From: Candidatus Gastranaerophilales bacterium | GTDB taxonomy: Bacteria; Cyanobacteriota; Vampirovibrionia; Gastranaerophilales; Gastranaerophilaceae | Direction: 5' to 3' | Length of the DNA stretch: 64,000 bases | Assembly: GCA_017461425.1 (NCBI GenBank) | Contig: JAFTXY010000011.1 | Coordinates: 310,001-374,000 of the forward strand | Shown: in pieces, positions 61,824-64,000 of the stretch | How positions within the stretch are numbered: the stretch's first letter is position 1 | Layout of the letters: the number at the start of each line of letters is the position of its first letter | Program-made: the position numbers and the translations under genes | The notes under the pieces: generated by a model | The model's input: only the letters and a program-made list of their open reading frames with translations | The model's database searches: none | Told to the model about the DNA's origin: nothing

Positions 61824-64000
61824 ATGTTAAAGTTATTATCAAGAAAAAACAAGTCAGAAGCTAATTTTAAACCCCAAGATTTAGATGTATTATTAGCAAA
61901 AATTGCTCAAATATATAGAATTGATGAAATAGAAAATGATAGAAAAAAATATCTTCAAAAAACAATGAGAAAATATGGCTATCTTCCATATCCTCAATTC
62001 AAAGTTTTGCAAGAGTTAACTCCTGCTGAGACTATTTATTGTTTAGTTGAAAAATTAGTTTATTCAAAAACTTTTGTAGTAAATAAATTTATTGAATATA
62101 CAAATCCATCAGTTTTATATAGAAAAAATATTAAAAATGCTTCTTGGTTTAAAAAAGAAGGACATAACATAAAACTTTTATCTTTAAGTGCATTAGGAGA
62201 TGGTAATTCTCAAGATATGCCAGGGCGTTTTATTGATTGGATTAAATGCTTAATAACATTGCCTGTTGGTAATGAAAAATTAAATATTTTGCCAACAACC
62301 TTGTATTTAATTCCTTTTGCAAAACGTGAATTTGATTGTGCATATTTGCCAAAATCATCTGAAGTATCTCCTAAATTACAAGATGATAATTTGATGAAAT
62401 TTTTAGGTCTCGATGCTGATAAACAAGTAAAATTATTTATCCAATTGGCACAATTATGTAATCATCCTGTTATATATGATGTTTTACCTCAAACAGCCAG
62501 ATTTTCTAAAACTGTTTTAGCAAGACCATATATTGCTCGCTGGATTGATGTAAACGAGTTAATTTCTCAAATAACAGGATATTTAAATGCTTTGTGTGCT
62601 CAAATTATGCAAAAAAGAACATACGAGGATAAAGATGTTATCAATACACAAAAACTTTATATCGAAAATTTAAAAGGAAATTATAAAAAATATAATCCAA
62701 CAGAGCAAAAAATTGCTGATGAAATTGAAGAAGATATTAAAGAATACAAAATTTTAGTTTCATATAAAATGAGTTTTGTTCAAAAACAAGAAGAACTTGA
62801 AAGAAGAGCTCAAGAAATTATTGATAGAGTCGCAAGAAGACATGTTAAATCAGAAAGTGATATCAATAACCAAGATGAAATTACTGCCGAATTAATCAAA
62901 GAAGGTTTATGGACAATGCCTGGTGGTGCTTGGTGTAGTGCTGGGGTTCCTGTGTTTGACAAAATGAACAAAGGCAAACAATATCCATTATTTAAACATT
63001 ACAATTATAAAGGAGAGGATGTTTCTCGTTTTGCTAATTTAGATTGCCAAACTCCATATTTCTTCTATCACTTTGAAACAAATAGATATAATGAAGATGT
63101 AATCGATTTTTATGTTGATTATATGGAAAAACTTCAAAAAGAATTTAATTTTGATGGTTTTAGAGTTGATCATATTGATCATATTGTTGATGAGGTTTCT
63201 CAAGACAAAAAAGGACAACCTTTAAGTTATAGAATTCCTGCTAAAGTTTTAGGAAAAGTAAATTCAACAATCAAGAAAAAAATCCCATATTTTGCAACAT
63301 TGGCAGAATATATGCTTTGGGATGGATATTTCAAGGAATATCATAAAGATATGAAATTTGATTTGTTGTGGGGAGATGATATTGTTGCTCAAAGCATTAA
63401 AACTCCAGAGCAAATAATAAATGATAATATTCGTTTATCAACATACAACCAAAAACAAGCTAAAAGTAATCCTTTATCAATCTTAAAAGGATATAATAAC
63501 CAAGATGGCGAGTTTAGAGATATTAACCAATATCCTGGTCAATTAGGAGCGCAAGGTGCATTATTCAAATGGTTTAAAATGAAATTTATTCCTGGCGGAA
63601 AATTTGCGCAACGCCCGACACTATTGGTTGATGGAGATGAAAGCTTTACAAAAATAGGAATTGAAAGAGTTATTTCAAAAGAAACTTCTATGGTTAGAAA
63701 TTATGATTGGAACTTCTTTGAAAAATTTAATGCTCTTGATTATTTTGCACAAAATGACGAACTTTTAAACACTGGTCGTGCGGTATTGCATAATCAAGAA
63801 AATAATGGTTTTGTTTGTTGGGAAGTTGTTCCTGATAGTGCAGATAAATCTAAAAAAACAAAACAGCCTACATATTTAATTGTTGCAAATTATTTTTCTC
63901 CATCTGAGCTTAAAGATGTTCAAGATGAAAAAGGAAAAGTTGAAAAGAAAAACGTTCGAGGAACAATTACTCGAGATAACACAATAAAAATCAAACGAGG
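61824..64000 (+). CDS. GH13-like alpha-amylase family protein, partial (3' end off window)
   Basis: At least 725 codons, open to the right edge; ATG 61824 follows AGAGG at 5 nt. After about 430 residues with no clear motif comes the amylase-type barrel: FNFDGFRVDHIDHIV (about 444) is conserved region II with the nucleophile Asp, ATLAEYMLWDGYF holds the acid/base Glu of region III, and FDLLWGDDI follows. TPYFFYHFETNRYNEDV precedes. Such large atypical GH13 proteins act on glucans such as glycogen or starch. There is no signal peptide, so a cytoplasmic role in glycogen or maltodextrin use is likely. The C-terminus is not seen. Confidence 0.75.
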   Translation, partial: MLKLLSRKNKSEANFKPQDLDVLLAKIAQIYRIDEIENDRKKYLQKTMRKYGYLPYPQFKVLQELTPAETIYCLVEKLVYSKTFVVNKFIEYTNPSVLYRKNIKNASWFKKEGHNIKLLSLSALGDGNSQDMPGRFIDWIKCLITLPVGNEKLNILPTTLYLIPFAKREFDCAYLPKSSEVSPKLQDDNLMKFLGLDADKQVKLFIQLAQLCNHPVIYDVLPQTARFSKTVLARPYIARWIDVNELISQITGYLNALCAQIMQKRTYEDKDVINTQKLYIENLKGNYKKYNPTEQKIADEIEEDIKEYKILVSYKMSFVQKQEELERRAQEIIDRVARRHVKSESDINNQDEITAELIKEGLWTMPGGAWCSAGVPVFDKMNKGKQYPLFKHYNYKGEDVSRFANLDCQTPYFFYHFETNRYNEDVIDFYVDYMEKLQKEFNFDGFRVDHIDHIVDEVSQDKKGQPLSYRIPAKVLGKVNSTIKKKIPYFATLAEYMLWDGYFKEYHKDMKFDLLWGDDIVAQSIKTPEQIINDNIRLSTYNQKQAKSNPLSILKGYNNQDGEFRDINQYPGQLGAQGALFKWFKMKFIPGGKFAQRPTLLVDGDESFTKIGIERVISKETSMVRNYDWNFFEKFNALDYFAQNDELLNTGRAVLHNQENNGFVCWEVVPDSADKSKKTKQPTYLIVANYFSPSELKDVQDEKGKVEKKNVRGTITRDNTIKIKR

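Noticed and set aside
1-64000. CRISPR arrays, rRNA genes or intact tRNA genes
   Set aside because: No regular spaced repeats of CRISPR type, no rRNA blocks and no full tRNA fold were found; only the two tRNA-Ala 3' remnants.

Overview
The window is AT-rich chromosomal DNA (roughly 30% GC by eye) from a Gram-negative bacterium. It carries Kdo transferase, a TolC/RND efflux operon, FliW/CsrA, Mini-RNase III, an oxaloacetate decarboxylase sodium pump, a group 4 hydrogenase-related membrane complex, and many large lineage-specific proteins with an N-terminal FxG-type motif. Together these suggest an uncultured gut relative of the Cyanobacteria (Gastranaerophilales / Vampirovibrionia, 'Melainabacteria'). 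That placement is an inference from gene content; no rRNA is present.

Positions 1-11773 are accessory DNA. Two copies of the 3' end of a tRNA-Ala(UGC) gene (9590-9634 and 11748-11773) lie downstream of foreign DNA, as expected if two elements inserted one after the other into the same tRNA gene, whose intact copy would lie left of the window. The outer element (1-9634) is a defence island: two PD-(D/E)XK nucleases of one family, a small controller-like regulator with C-box-like operators, an ApeA-like HEPN RNase, a minimal tyrosine recombinase, a TPR protein coupled to a truncated-looking N6-adenine DNA methylase, and a two-gene nuclease plus SMC-like ATPase system resembling Lamassu. The inner remnant (9635-11773) holds a membrane protein and two phage-derived genes, one interrupted by an in-frame TAG.

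Positions 11800-31900 are chromosomal and rich in unusual genes: a class II photolyase; a 734-residue coiled-coil protein with a C39-like cysteine peptidase; a 1392-residue protein joining EF-hands, a hydrophobic core, a calpain-like peptidase, a phosphothreonine-lyase-like domain and an FHA domain; a phosphoribosyltransferase-like protein; a PHP phosphoesterase; a GAF-GGDEF diguanylate cyclase; a two-component pair; Mini-RNase III; a RelA/SpoT-like protein; and glucose-6-phosphate isomerase.

Positions 32000-46100 carry an RND-TolC efflux operon, LD-carboxypeptidase, and a biotin ligase-OadG-OadA-OadB operon in which the ligase probably biotinylates OadA. PNPase follows. Repeats sit between these genes, including a hairpin family with a constant loop and compensating stem changes.

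Positions 46100-64000 hold Kdo transferase, an alpha-oxoamine synthase, a TPR-FliW-CsrA-TPR operon, LrgAB-like membrane proteins, a six-gene complex-I/hydrogenase-4-like operon whose catalytic subunit lacks most nickel-binding cysteines (Ehr type), a HExxH metallopeptidase and the start of a GH13-like enzyme.

At least ten genes start 6-7 nt after a TATAAT-like -10 box and have no Shine-Dalgarno sequence. This suggests widespread leaderless transcription alongside normal SD-led genes.
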